64,000 nucleotides of DNA, taken from Pseudomonadota bacterium (GTDB taxonomy: Bacteria > Pseudomonadota > Gammaproteobacteria > Acidiferrobacterales > UBA6901). Each line of letters opens with the position of its first letter. The first letter of the stretch is position 1. The stretch lies in the NCBI GenBank assembly GCA_021783175.1, contig JAJXUF010000009.1:3115-67114 (forward strand). Reading direction: 5' to 3'. Of the stretch, positions 25,734 to 35,269 are shown one piece after another. The notes under the pieces are model-generated. The model did no database searches. It had not been told where the DNA came from and saw only the letters and a list, made by a program, of their open reading frames with translations. Made by a program: the position numbers and the translations under genes.

Positions 25734-27644
25734 CTAAAAATATTCCTGCAAGAAGATCTCCAAATTGACCATCCGCCAGAGCTGGCACCCGAATTGGTCG
25801 TCACGGGTCTTCATCCCCGCGTCAAACCACGATCGGAGTGCTGCTGGGACCAGCAGATCCTTGAGCCGGGAGGTTGGAGAAAACAGAAGTCGCCGCATGT
25901 CCGCCGTGGCGCCGTCCTCGCTCATCCACCGGCCAAGCGGAATGGGGAACCCCATCTTTCGCCGCCTCAACGCGGCATCCGGCAAGCGATCCTGGTAGAG
26001 CCGGCGAAGCACCACCTTGGTCTCGTCCAGCCGCTCACTGAAATCAGCGATCGGCACGACCAGAGCTTTCAAACGGGACAACGGTGATCGCCAACGCACC
26101 TTTTCATCGGGTGGCAGATCGAATGCGCACTGCACCAGGCGGTGATCGGTGAACGGCACCCTCGCCTCGACGCTCGCACCCATTGTCGCGGCGTCAATCA
26201 TTTCCAGCAATCCCGGGAGGTGGTGAGTCACGAGGAAAAGCCACACACGGTCTGAAAAGGATATGTCCCGGTTTTCCTCAAACACCTGCCGTACGAACTG
26301 GTTCGTGTACGCGTCCTGCGTCAGTTGCTGCGCGACCTCCGTAATCCAGAGCGGCTGCTTGTCACGAAGGGGAAAGTAGCTGTACCGGGACAGGAAGAAC
26401 TCCATCTCCGTCATGTCGGCATCGGTATCACTCCACCCACTGATCCGACCGACCCGCCGGCGAACCGGACCAGGAAGCTGTCGGCCAAAGCGCATCCGTG
26501 CCAGGTCGAATTCCGCACGCGCGAGGCGCCCATATCCACCAAACAGCTCGTCGGCGCCTTCGCCACAGATCAGGACCTTTGCGGATTTTGATACAGCTTT
26601 CGCGAGCTTGAACATTGCGACTTCATTGTGCATTCCCAGCGGCTGATCCTTGATGCGCACCTGCTCTCGGACCAATTCCTCCAGATCGCCCGCCTCCAGT
26701 TCGACCGGATTCCAGTCCGCGCCACAGGAGATCGCGACCTCCCTCGCGTACGTCGACTCGTCATAGGCCTCGCCCCCGAGACGGCCGGTAAAGCATTTGA
26801 TGCCCTTGTGGGCATTGCGGGTCATCTCGTAGACGAGGATGCTGGAATCGAGCCCCCCGGACAGCAGGGCTGCGACCGGCACATCCGCCACGCCCTGCAG
26901 ATGCACGGATTCCTTGATCAGTTGCAGGACGTCCTGGTGGCCTGGCGCAGGCCGGCGGGTGCGGTCCGTTTCCAGTCGCCAGTATCTCCGGATTTCGAGA
27001 TGGTCGCCTTCCAGCCGCAGGTAGGTGCCGGGTTCAAGCGACATCACGCCCTCGAAGTAGGTCGCCGGCCCCAGAACATGGCGATACGACAGGAACGAGC
27101 TAACCGCGTGAACATTGAGTCGCCGCGGTACGGCCCGCCAGCCGATGACACCCTTGAGCTCCGACGCGAAGCAGAGTTGTCGGGAGTCAGCATAGTAGTA
27201 GACCGGCTTGACCCCGACCCGGTCCCGGTAAAGGAGAAATACCTGCCGGGATTCATCGTAGATCCCGATGGCAAACATACCGTTTAGCCGGTCGACGAAG
27301 GCCTCGCCCCAGGCCTTGTACGCCACAAGAATGACCTCGGTATCGCCTTGGGTCCGAAACCCGTACCCCTCGCGTTCCAGCTCCGCACGCAGTTGCCGGA
27401 AGTTGTAGATTTCTCCGTTGAACGTCACGAAGACAACCCCCTGACGATCGGTCATGGGCTGGTCCGAACGTGCACCGACATCGGTAATGGCCAGTCGGCG
27501 GTGGCCGAAGGAAAACCGCGGACGCTCGACAATATCCTCCGCGTCCGGACCCCGGTGACCCATTGTTTGAAGGATCGCACGCACCTCCGGCGCATTCGAC
27601 GAGAGCGCGCCATTGCGTGATACGACTCCCAGAATCCCGCACAT
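25734..27644 (-). CDS. asnB: asparagine synthetase B-like amidotransferase
   Basis: A 636-residue class II glutamine amidotransferase plus synthetase. ATG 27644 places Cys2 (MCGILGVV) as the N-terminal nucleophile; upstream codons are not used. Glutaminase motifs GHRRLAITD and FNGEIYNFR follow. The synthetase domain has the PP-loop ALLSGGLDSSILVYEM and CGEGADELFGGYGR. Such AsnB homologues make asparagine in the cell but are also common as amide-forming tailoring enzymes in natural-product clusters. Placed between the nucleotidyltransferase and the cupin genes, it probably amidates a carboxylate in this pathway. Confidence 0.9.
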   Translation of the reverse strand: MCGILGVVSRNGALSSNAPEVRAILQTMGHRGPDAEDIVERPRFSFGHRRLAITDVGARSDQPMTDRQGVVFVTFNGEIYNFRQLRAELEREGYGFRTQGDTEVILVAYKAWGEAFVDRLNGMFAIGIYDESRQVFLLYRDRVGVKPVYYYADSRQLCFASELKGVIGWRAVPRRLNVHAVSSFLSYRHVLGPATYFEGVMSLEPGTYLRLEGDHLEIRRYWRLETDRTRRPAPGHQDVLQLIKESVHLQGVADVPVAALLSGGLDSSILVYEMTRNAHKGIKCFTGRLGGEAYDESTYAREVAISCGADWNPVELEAGDLEELVREQVRIKDQPLGMHNEVAMFKLAKAVSKSAKVLICGEGADELFGGYGRLARAEFDLARMRFGRQLPGPVRRRVGRISGWSDTDADMTEMEFFLSRYSYFPLRDKQPLWITEVAQQLTQDAYTNQFVRQVFEENRDISFSDRVWLFLVTHHLPGLLEMIDAATMGASVEARVPFTDHRLVQCAFDLPPDEKVRWRSPLSRLKALVVPIADFSERLDETKVVLRRLYQDRLPDAALRRRKMGFPIPLGRWMSEDGATADMRRLLFSPTSRLKDLLVPAALRSWFDAGMKTRDDQFGCQLWRMVNLEIFLQEYF

Positions 27645-27661
27645 CGCGACCTCCCGCTGAT

Positions 27662-28459
27662 TCAGGCTACCGTGGTCAGCAGGGCGGTCTGGAAAATCCG
27701 CCTTGCTCTTTCGAGGTCGTCCATCGTGTCCACTTCGTACCATCGACAAAGCGAGACATCGACACCTTTCAACGCCATCCCCAGTCGTTTGATGCCATAC
27801 CTCGCGGCATACTCGAACGGGGCCCGGTCGCCGTACTCCCGGCGCACCTCCGCCAGCGCCAGCATCAGCCGCTGTTGCACATCTGCGCTCGAGAAACGAG
27901 TGATGTTGACCGTCTTCCAGTGTTCCACCACCCGGAAATCGCGTTCGCGCTGGCTTTCATGCACCCAATCGGTCAGCACACCCTCGGCGTTTCGAATCGC
28001 GAACGTCCCCGTCAGATCCGGTCGATACGCCGCGATGGCCGCGGCACTTCCCGCCGTCTCCAAGACCTGCTCGAGCACCCGATCCTCGAATACGACATCC
28101 GCCTCAACCACCAACACGTCAGATTCCACCGGCGCCATTGTCAAACCGCATTGAAGGGATGCGGCGGTCCCGGTGCGTGCATACTCCGGGTTGAGGACGA
28201 TCTCGACTGTGTCCGACAGACCTCTCCGGTTGATATATTCCCGCACATAGTCGGACAGATAACCTGCCACGACAACGACGTGGCTTATTCCCTGTCGTTG
28301 CAGGGCATTGATCGCCCGCCCCAACATCGGCTCACCTTCAAAGAGGGTCAGGCATTTCGGCGAGGTTCTCGTCAACGGGGCCAACCGCGTTCCCAATCCC
28401 GCCGCGAGCAAGATCGCCGTGGTGGCGGCACGATATGGTGTCGGAGTCAATGTTTTCAT
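27662..28459 (-). CDS. pntC: PntC-like nucleotidyltransferase (probable CTP:phosphonate cytidylyltransferase)
   Basis: A 265-residue nucleotidyltransferase from ATG 28459; TTG 28468 is possible. The signature AILLAAGLGTRLAPLTRTSP KCL is the NTP-binding loop. The second half has WKTVNITRFS and RWYEVDTMDDLERAR, the same order of motifs seen in PntC, the enzyme that converts 2-aminoethylphosphonate to CMP-AEP. Relatives also activate sugars or phosphocholine (LicC type), so the substrate is not proven. Its position directly after the AEP aminotransferase gene strongly favours an aminophosphonate. A CMP-linked product could then be transferred to a lipid, glycan or peptide. Confidence 0.8.
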   Translation of the reverse strand: MKTLTPTPYRAATTAILLAAGLGTRLAPLTRTSPKCLTLFEGEPMLGRAINALQRQGISHVVVVAGYLSDYVREYINRRGLSDTVEIVLNPEYARTGTAASLQCGLTMAPVESDVLVVEADVVFEDRVLEQVLETAGSAAAIAAYRPDLTGTFAIRNAEGVLTDWVHESQRERDFRVVEHWKTVNITRFSSADVQQRLMLALAEVRREYGDRAPFEYAARYGIKRLGMALKGVDVSLCRWYEVDTMDDLERARRIFQTALLTTVA

Positions 28460-28468
28460 GCTTGCCAA

Positions 28469-29566
28469 CTAGGCCACCTCGGCGGCACCGGTTTCTCTCA
28501 GCGACTCCGCCAGTCCGGACAGAAATCTATCGATATCCTCGGTCCCGATATCACCCAAGGTTGCAAAGAAGACGATTCCCTTTCGGACCGTCGCGTCGTC
28601 GGTGTAGATCGTAATGCCCCTTTTTCCCATCAATTCGCGGAGCCGTTGATACGAAACACCCACGGGAAGGTATGCGGACGTCAGGATATTGGACTTCCTA
28701 CTTTCCGGGATCGGCACGAGTTTCCATCCCAGCTGCTCGAGGCCCCCCTCCAGTTTCCCCTTGAGCATTCGGTATCGATTCGCGCGCCCATTCACCGTTT
28801 CACTCAGGAGACGGTCAAGCGCGACATCCGCGGCGAGAAACATGGGCACGGCCGCCGTGAATGGCAGCTTCCCGCTCGTGGAGCAGCGGTGCCATTGCTC
28901 ATACAGATCAAAATAGAAACTGCGCGAATGGCCCTTGGACGCCGCCAAGAGGGACTTCCTGGAAATCAGGAACGATATGCCGGGCAGACTTTCGAGACAT
29001 TTGTTGGCGTTGACGGTGCACATTGCGATGTTATCGCGCTCCACGTCGACATCGTGCCCACCGACGCTGCTCACACCATCGACCAGCACGTGCGCTCCGT
29101 ATTCCTTCGCCAGCGCCCCGATTTCTTGCAGCGGCGCCAGAATCCCGGTCGTGGTCTCGTGGTGGACGAGACAGAAATAGTCGTATTTTTTCGGGGCCTG
29201 CGCGACAGCCTCTCGCAATCGTCGCATGTCAATTCCCTCGAACGGTTCGAATTCGATTTTCGACACGTCAACATTCAGTCGCTTTGCGATATCGTAGAGG
29301 CGCTGCGAATATCGCCCCGCCACAAGCACCAACACCGGCCCTTTCGTCACGCCAAGCATCGCCTCGTTGACCCCTGTTCCGGACGCGACAAATGGGACCG
29401 TGTCGTACGCATCGACCCCATGGACCACGCTGGTCCACTTCTGGCACACGCTTTTCAGCACATCGGCAAATTCCTGCTCGCGGTGCGAAAGATCAGGACT
29501 CAGCATGGCCTGGCGGACCGCCGGATTGACATTGGTCGGCCCGGGATTCATCAACAGCCGTTTCAT
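28469..29566 (-). CDS. phnW: 2-aminoethylphosphonate aminotransferase-like PLP enzyme
   Basis: A 365-residue class V aminotransferase. MNPGPTNV at the N-terminus, HREQEF at 29-33, HHETTTG at 135-141, DGVSSVGG at 163-170 and the PLP Lys189 in NANKCLESLPG match the PhnW/AEP-pyruvate aminotransferase family. Its ATG overlaps the PEP mutase stop (ATGA), showing strict co-translation. In a biosynthetic setting the enzyme runs toward 2-aminoethylphosphonate from phosphonoacetaldehyde; it could also accept a longer phosphonate aldehyde. Alanine-glyoxylate aminotransferase is the nearest alternative, but the PEP mutase partner argues against it. Confidence 0.88.
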   Translation of the reverse strand: MKRLLMNPGPTNVNPAVRQAMLSPDLSHREQEFADVLKSVCQKWTSVVHGVDAYDTVPFVASGTGVNEAMLGVTKGPVLVLVAGRYSQRLYDIAKRLNVDVSKIEFEPFEGIDMRRLREAVAQAPKKYDYFCLVHHETTTGILAPLQEIGALAKEYGAHVLVDGVSSVGGHDVDVERDNIAMCTVNANKCLESLPGISFLISRKSLLAASKGHSRSFYFDLYEQWHRCSTSGKLPFTAAVPMFLAADVALDRLLSETVNGRANRYRMLKGKLEGGLEQLGWKLVPIPESRKSNILTSAYLPVGVSYQRLRELMGKRGITIYTDDATVRKGIVFFATLGDIGTEDIDRFLSGLAESLRETGAAEVA

Positions 29567-30501
29567 GACCCGGACTCCATTGATCCCCGCGGCAGGTAGC
29601 GCGCCTCTGCCTCTGCCAGTTCCGCATAATCCAGCAGTCGGAAGAGCTCATTGAGGCTTCCAATCCCGGATTCGATGTCGCGGATGCCACGATCGGCAAG
29701 AATCTTTCTTCCCGTGGCCTGCATCGCCTTCACGGCCGCACGAAGGCTGTGGTTCGCGCAGATGTACACGGAGACCCCCGCCCGTTCCAGCTCCTCGGCA
29801 TCCGCCTGGTAGTAGGTCGTCGGCGCGATCACCAATGGGGTCCGTCGCGCCCATTCCCTCGCGAACGCAAGGATTTCCTCCGCCGTCTTCTTTCTGGAAT
29901 GGATGAAGATGGCGTCGGCGCCGGCACGGCGATAGGCCTCCGCACGGTCCAGGGCTTCGCTCATTGTGCGCCCCGCGATCAGCGCCTCCGTGCGCGCAAT
30001 GATGCAGAAATTTGGGTCCGTTTGCGTGTCGCGCCCTGCCTTGATCTTTCCGCAGAATTCCTCAGTGAAGGCCAGCGCGTGATTGTCACCGACGAATGAA
30101 TTCAGCTTCGGAAACAGCTTGTCCTCGACGACAACGCCAGATACGGAGTAATTGCACAGTTTCTTGACGACCAGACGGAAATTGTTGAAATTGCCGAATC
30201 CGGTATCGCCATCGAACAAGATTGGCAATTTGGTCGCATCCACCATCGTCTCCAGTATAGCGACGACCTGGGTCCACGACGCCTCGTTGTGATCCCGAAG
30301 ACCCAGCGTGCTTGCGATGGACAACCCGGACGCCCAAATTGCAGCGAACCCGCAGTCCTCTGCGATGCGCGCGGATAGTCCATTGTGTGCCTCCATCAGG
30401 AGCGTCATCTTCGGTGCCAACAGGATGTCACGCAGACGCGCCGCCTTGCTTTCTTGCGACGGAATTACCGCCGTGGGGCTTTCTTGCTGAATGGGATGCA
30501 T
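29563..30501 (-). CDS. pepM: phosphoenolpyruvate mutase
   Basis: A 312-residue TIM-barrel enzyme from ATG 30501, with GGAGG six bases upstream. It has LLMEAHNGLSARI, the DGDTGFGN metal/substrate loop at about 98-104, and the diagnostic EDKLFPKLNS at 126-135, which separates PEP mutase from isocitrate and methylisocitrate lyases (those have Cys in that loop). PEP mutase makes phosphonopyruvate from PEP and is the entry step to nearly all natural C-P compounds. It is the first gene of the twelve-gene leftward block and defines the locus as phosphonate biosynthesis. Confidence 0.95.
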   Translation of the reverse strand: MHPIQQESPTAVIPSQESKAARLRDILLAPKMTLLMEAHNGLSARIAEDCGFAAIWASGLSIASTLGLRDHNEASWTQVVAILETMVDATKLPILFDGDTGFGNFNNFRLVVKKLCNYSVSGVVVEDKLFPKLNSFVGDNHALAFTEEFCGKIKAGRDTQTDPNFCIIARTEALIAGRTMSEALDRAEAYRRAGADAIFIHSRKKTAEEILAFAREWARRTPLVIAPTTYYQADAEELERAGVSVYICANHSLRAAVKAMQATGRKILADRGIRDIESGIGSLNELFRLLDYAELAEAEARYLPRGSMESGS

Positions 30502-31562
30502 CTTCGACCTCCGGTTCCTTCGTTCGATCACTTGATGCCGCCGATTGGCGGATCTCCTTATCACTTCAGTCAAGACACCCGGATCTTTCGAACTAGGTCC
30601 TTGCCTCGGATATTCTTTGAGTACACTTTTTCCGACTGCCCCTCCTGTTCATCGACTGCTCGCAGATGACCGCCTAACCCTCGGTACCGGCGTCCCACCC
30701 CGCCTGTGCACCGGTAAGTCCGGCCGCTTCATTCCTGCTTTCCATGACCCGCGCGACAATCGGCCTCGGCAAACGCGACCATCGAGGTTTTCCTTTGGCG
30801 GTGCTACATTGCGGGAAGCCACATCGTCCCGATGAGTCGCTGGCTTGTGGCCTGGCGCATCGATACCTGCACGGTGGAATGGGTTGCGGTGTCGGGACAT
30901 GCGTTTCAGTGGCGGTCCAGGGTTTCCGGACTTTCCAATCGACCCTCAAAATGAGCGATCGGCAGGTACCGGTGCCGTAAGCGCTTCGGCACGATGCGAG
31001 ACCCCCGCCAATTGCTGACCGTGGATAACCCGCGTTGAATTGTTTCGGGAGTGAATTGCGGCGATCCCACCATCCAGCACGCCGGGTGAACCGCGTTATG
31101 CTCGCCTTCCGGCCGCCGCACGTTCGTGAAGGCACCCGGATGAAGAACGATATCCTTCCTGAAAACATTGCTTGGCACAGTTCAACACTCCTTGCGAAAA
31201 CAGCCTGGTGAACTTGTAGATTCGGCGCGCCAAACGAACCCTCCGCGCCTTGCTGCCCCCTTTTCACCCGTTCTGGTGGTTCAGAATATGCCTGGTCTCC
31301 GCCGTTCCAGACCGCAGGTTGGGCGAAACGTCCTAGTCGGCCTGTTCCCGGCTGCAAACATCACGAAGCATGGGTGGCGCAACGGATGGTTGGGGTATCG
31401 CGCAGGGCAAACATTCTTCATCGCCAATTTAGTGTAACGCTGTTGTTGACCCGACCCGTCGCTGGTGAGCGGTATCTCCGCTGAACGACCCACCCGCGCC
31501 TGGGCTCCAACTCGACAGGCAGCTTCCGACGCGTATTCCGCAAGGCTCGAAGCCTCTCCATT
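30502..31562. other. about 1 kb without genes upstream of pepM
   Basis: No frame here is convincing on either strand. The region separates pepM from the conserved 157-bp element and presumably carries the leader and promoter of the pepM block. Its length, and the absence of repeats or IS ends, is unusual for this gene-dense locus; a long untranslated leader or a lost gene are both possible. Confidence 0.4.
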
Positions 31563-31719
31563 TCACGCACGGTGGAGACGATATCCCACTGCGGTCTGGA
31601 CTATAGCGAACTCGGCCCGCCGTCTTGCATCGCCCAGAGGAATGACTGTGGATCGGCTGGAACTAATGCCTAGGTAGTAATCCGGTTCGGCTTGCGACCA
31701 ACGTCGCGACGGACATTCG
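31563..31719 (-). promoter_or_regulatory. 157-bp conserved element, copy A (upstream of pepM block)
   Basis: Ungapped match to 40592-40748 with about 89% identity (17 differences). A 34-bp core is identical in both; on the minus strand it contains CGGATTACTACCTAGGCATT followed by AGTTCCAGCCGATC, with ACTA and TAGT as half-sites nine bases apart. About 60 bp further downstream (minus strand) both have a -10-like hexamer (TATAGT here, TATATT in the other). Both copies lie upstream of leftward blocks, which suggests a shared activator site and promoter rather than coding sequence. Confidence 0.6.
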
Positions 31720-31987
31720 CAATGGACCGTCCGCGTGACCGCGGATCGTGATCGATGCAGCCTGAATGTTGGCAATGCCCCGACCAAATGCGCGCGACGG
31801 CGCAAGTGATCAACCGGGTCGGTCACGTCAGACGACTTGGAACCGCGTCACGCCCGGTAAGGATTCAATCCGCGAACGCAGGGGTAGAATTTTCGCGCGA
31901 CACGCGGCGATCGGTCTGACGTCTGCCGCCGTGATGATTCGTTGGAGTCTCGGGATCCGACAGACGCAGTTCCCGGTGTCGGTCACG

Positions 31988-32497
31988 TCAGGTGCCACCC
32001 GGGCGTCTGACGCGGTCGCTCGCTCCATCTGCGCGGTCACGCCACTGGCAAAACGGCGTACTCGCCAGATTGGCGTTGTAGAATCGAGTATCCTCGGTTA
32101 CCTCCGCTCCGACCCACGGCGGCAAATTGAGCTCCTGGCCTTCGTGATCCAGCTCCACCTCGGCCACGACGAGACCGGCATTTTCTCCAATGAACTCGTC
32201 GACCTCCCACTTCATTCCATCGTGGAACACGACGTGACGAACCTTTTCCACGGGAAACCCGAGGCACATTTTGAGCATCTCCGCCCCATCCCTGGACGGG
32301 ATTTCATATTCGTATTCTTTCCGCACTCCACCCCGGGGGAGTCCTTTAACGGTTAGAAAGGCCTGCGTCCCGGTAAGGCGAACCCTCACTTCTTGCCCTT
32401 CGGCGCTGCCCAGATAACCCTGGCTAATTCGAGTACCCGATTCTTTACGCCACTGGTCCCCCACGACCAGGAACTTGCGCTCGATCTCGGTCGCCAC
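31988..32497 (-). CDS. CYTH-domain protein (triphosphate tunnel metalloenzyme)
   Basis: A 169-residue protein with the CYTH signature EIERKFLV at residues 4-11, basic strands (VRVRLTG, FLTVKG, RKEYEYEIP) and acidic strands (WEVDEF, LVVAEVEL) that build the tunnel. Members hydrolyse inorganic triphosphate, thiamine triphosphate or cyclise ATP. The end (GASDRVRRPGGT) is likely past the fold. It is the last gene of the ketosynthase block; the 220-bp gap from the ketosynthase gene is larger than others here. A CYTH protein in such a locus is unusual and suggests a polyphosphate or nucleoside-triphosphate side reaction. Confidence 0.85.
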   Translation of the reverse strand: MATEIERKFLVVGDQWRKESGTRISQGYLGSAEGQEVRVRLTGTQAFLTVKGLPRGGVRKEYEYEIPSRDGAEMLKMCLGFPVEKVRHVVFHDGMKWEVDEFIGENAGLVVAEVELDHEGQELNLPPWVGAEVTEDTRFYNANLASTPFCQWRDRADGASDRVRRPGGT

Positions 32498-32716
32498 TTA
32501 CCCTCTCTTTCCCGCATCCATATCGTTGCGCACCATTTCCCGCGACGGCCGTACGACGCGGCGCCTGATCGACCGTTACCGAAATCTCGTTGCTTCCCAC
32601 CAACCGCGCCGCAACTGCGGTGTCTTCACCGGCGCGCCATTCCGCGACCACTTCCCCCGCTGGATCTTGTTCTGCGTGCCTGGAAATGCCGACGGGTTCC
32701 GATCTCGCCAGCGGAA

Positions 32717-33949
32717 CTATGCCGCGCTTAGTACAATGCAGACGTTCTGGCCGCCAAATCCGAAGGAATTGGAGAGGACATTACGCACATTTCCCGAGCG
32801 GGCCTTGCCCGGAACCACATCCAACGGCAGATGGGGGTCCCGTGGCGTGCAATTGATCGTCGGCGGAAGTCGTTGGTCGCGGATCGCCAGAATTGATATC
32901 ACGCCTTCGATCACTCCCGCGGCGCTCAATGTATGCCCGAAGGATGACTTCGTGGAGCTCACCGGCATGTTCATCAGTTTGTCCTGGAACAGCGTTCTCA
33001 GCGAGAGATACTCCATTCGATCGTTTTCGATGGTACCGGTACCATGCGCGTTCACATAGTCGATGTCATCTGGCAGCAATTCGGCCGCATGAATCGCGGC
33101 CGCCATACATTCGACGATCGGCCGACCCGTCGGATGAGACCGGGTGCGGTGATAGGAATCCCCGGACTCGCCCACTCCAGTCAAGTAGGCTTGAATTTTT
33201 GCGCCGCGCGCCGTCGCCCGGTCCGCCCGTTCGAGCACCATGGCACCTGCCCCCTCCCCGAGGACAAAACCATCGCGGTCCGCCGCGAACGGTCGCGATG
33301 CCGATTCAGGATGGTCATTCCGCCGCGAAAGCGCGTGAAGCAACGAGAAGCGGGCTATTTCCTCTGGACTCACCGCCGCGTGACATCCGATAACCAATGC
33401 CAGATCCGTTTGGCCTGATTCGATGGCCTCGACGGCCAGGGCGATTGCGGTCCCTCCCGATGCGCAGGCGGTGTTGGTCATCACTGGCCACTCCGTCGGC
33501 CGGAAAACTCGCATGAGTTCCCGTGGAACGTACGAGTTGTTGTACAACTCGAACGAGCGATAGGGGTCGGCCAGCGCCTTCTCCACATCCAGCACTTCGT
33601 TAACCTCCGGGGGGCAGAGCGAAACACGCTCCGAAAACCTCGGCTCCAGTGGCGTCGACGCCAGGAACACCCGCCCGGGCCACCCCGCCGAGAAGTCAAT
33701 CTCCGCTTCCTCGATTGCTTCCATGGCCACGTCGAGCGCTATACGCGCATTCAAGAGCGCCGGATGCCCATGCGTCATCGCATCATACGCATTGATGGTG
33801 GCCGCAAATCTGACCGGCAGGTTGTCAGTCACAAATCTGTCTACAACGGTCACACCGGACCGACCATCGCAAATCTGCTCCCATGCCAGTTCCTTGCCGA
33901 TTCCGAATGGCGTTACCAGGCCAAGACCTGTTACGGCAATTCTCATCAC
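32717..33949 (-). CDS. beta-ketoacyl-ACP synthase (FabF/KS-alpha type), complete active site
   Basis: A 410-residue ketosynthase with all catalytic residues: Cys162 in NTACASGG, His302 in NAHGTGT and His339 in KSSFGHTLSAAG. The GEGAGAMVLE and NSFGFGGQN motifs are also present. Length and motifs fit FabF or type II PKS KS-alpha. Its ATG overlaps the stop of the Cys-less partner (33946-35190), the usual pairing of KS-alpha and chain-length factor, although here the order is reversed. It condenses ACP-bound acyl groups; chain length and starter are not predictable. An aryl-polyene-type system is an alternative, but the dehydratase and ketoreductase genes such systems need are absent. Confidence 0.92.
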   Translation of the reverse strand: MMRIAVTGLGLVTPFGIGKELAWEQICDGRSGVTVVDRFVTDNLPVRFAATINAYDAMTHGHPALLNARIALDVAMEAIEEAEIDFSAGWPGRVFLASTPLEPRFSERVSLCPPEVNEVLDVEKALADPYRSFELYNNSYVPRELMRVFRPTEWPVMTNTACASGGTAIALAVEAIESGQTDLALVIGCHAAVSPEEIARFSLLHALSRRNDHPESASRPFAADRDGFVLGEGAGAMVLERADRATARGAKIQAYLTGVGESGDSYHRTRSHPTGRPIVECMAAAIHAAELLPDDIDYVNAHGTGTIENDRMEYLSLRTLFQDKLMNMPVSSTKSSFGHTLSAAGVIEGVISILAIRDQRLPPTINCTPRDPHLPLDVVPGKARSGNVRNVLSNSFGFGGQNVCIVLSAA

Positions 33950-35190
33950 CGGGCCCCCGCGCCGCTAATCGAAAAGTAGCTCGTCCCGGCCTCGCCCAGA
34001 TCACTAACCGATGAGATCGAGACCAAGCGGGACTGCGGGCGCCCCCCGTCATCGTCTTCCTCCCCGACCGCATCCATAGTTCGCGTTTCGGGCGCAAACA
34101 TGCAGGCGCCGATGGCAAGTGCCAGCGGGACTGACGCCTCACCGCAGTCTCCCAATCGCTCTTCCAGATCAATGGTACATTCAACGGCGACGCCGCTTCT
34201 CCGCGCCTCCACATTTGATTCCACCACGGCGCCGGTCTCAACGGATCCGCCTGTCCACTCAGGGCTCTCCTGCAATTCCCGACAAACCAACCGTGTCCGT
34301 GGCCCACGGCTCACCTCTGTTGCCTCCCCATGCGCACCCGATTCCGGTGGAACGAGACCAAAATCGGTGATGTAGCCGAAAAACGGAGCACCCCTTCTCC
34401 TTGCCCCGTCCTCCTGTTCCAGCACAAGGAACGCGGCCGCCGTGCCAAGCACGCCGGGATCGTCCAACGCCTGATGCGCATGGGATCGACGTCGGCGCTC
34501 GGTTCCGACAATATGGCTGAGCAGCATATCCACCTTGGCCGCATTAAACGCCCCGCCGACCAGGCACACGCCGTCATGATCGCGATCTAGTTTCTGAATC
34601 GCCGATCGTATTGCATGTGCGCCAGCCACCGCGCCGCCGATAAAGGTCCGGCTCGAGCCATCAATTCCAAACGCCACTCCGATATTGGCGCTCAGCATGT
34701 TCGGGAGCTCCGACAGCACCCTCGTGGACCTGGAAAGCCTCATCATCAGTCCATTGATCAATCCCGGGTCCGTCCCTAGCTCACGAATCGCCGAAATGAT
34801 CTTGGAATCCGTGTCGACCGGTCGTTCCCCGTTATCTGTCGCGATTCGGATGTGAATATCGCGTGCCTGCTCGCCACCGATATTCGCCGCGGCGAGCGCT
34901 TCACCCGCTGCGTAAACCCCCAACTCCATTAATCGGCTTAAGAGCCGACGGTCTTTCCGTTCCCGGATGTGCCTATCAATGTCCGGATCTTCGACATCGT
35001 GATGAAACACCTTCCGCCCGGCCAAGTCGCGCCCGACGACCTTGCCTCGCCCATTCCAGATCGCCGCGGCCACCTGCGCCGGCGCGTTCCCCAACGAACA
35101 ACATATGCCCACACCCGAAATCCAGATTCGACCGGGCGGCTCGGCTCGAAACCCGTCGCTACCGATGGCTTTTCCGCCCTCGTTGATCAT
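33946..35190 (-). CDS. Cys-less ketosynthase partner (chain-length-factor-like)
   Basis: A 414-residue KS-fold protein lacking the nucleophile: where KS proteins have TACASG it has SRTFIGGAVAGAHAI. The His motifs NAHGTGT and GH are also absent; the region instead has SNVEARRSGVA and GDCGEASVPLALAIGACMF. The N-terminus (IWISGVGICCSLG) and the DDPGVLGTAAAFLVLEQ segment keep the thiolase fold. Catalytically dead KS proteins act as partners of KS-alpha in type II PKS and related systems. Translation is coupled to the active KS by ATGA overlap, so a heterodimer is expected. Confidence 0.8.
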   Translation of the reverse strand: MINEGGKAIGSDGFRAEPPGRIWISGVGICCSLGNAPAQVAAAIWNGRGKVVGRDLAGRKVFHHDVEDPDIDRHIRERKDRRLLSRLMELGVYAAGEALAAANIGGEQARDIHIRIATDNGERPVDTDSKIISAIRELGTDPGLINGLMMRLSRSTRVLSELPNMLSANIGVAFGIDGSSRTFIGGAVAGAHAIRSAIQKLDRDHDGVCLVGGAFNAAKVDMLLSHIVGTERRRRSHAHQALDDPGVLGTAAAFLVLEQEDGARRRGAPFFGYITDFGLVPPESGAHGEATEVSRGPRTRLVCRELQESPEWTGGSVETGAVVESNVEARRSGVAVECTIDLEERLGDCGEASVPLALAIGACMFAPETRTMDAVGEEDDDGGRPQSRLVSISSVSDLGEAGTSYFSISGAGAR

Positions 35191-35269
35191 TTCAGCTCAT
35201 TTCTCGCCGTGATTCGCCCGCGCGCCCGTGGTCCAGTATCCGGCATACGGCGCGCGGCACTTCCATCTG

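Noticed and set aside
27563..29599. 678-codon plus-strand frame opposite pntC and phnW
   Set aside because: Mirrors two well-supported enzymes on the other strand; product is His/Arg/Gln-rich without domains.
30674..31357. 227-codon minus-strand frame upstream of pepM
   Set aside because: Cys/Arg/Gly-rich without domain or start context; probably chance in a non-coding region.
32445..32651. Small minus-strand frame between KS and CYTH genes
   Set aside because: Overlaps the CYTH start in another frame, has no recognisable motif and a weak start.
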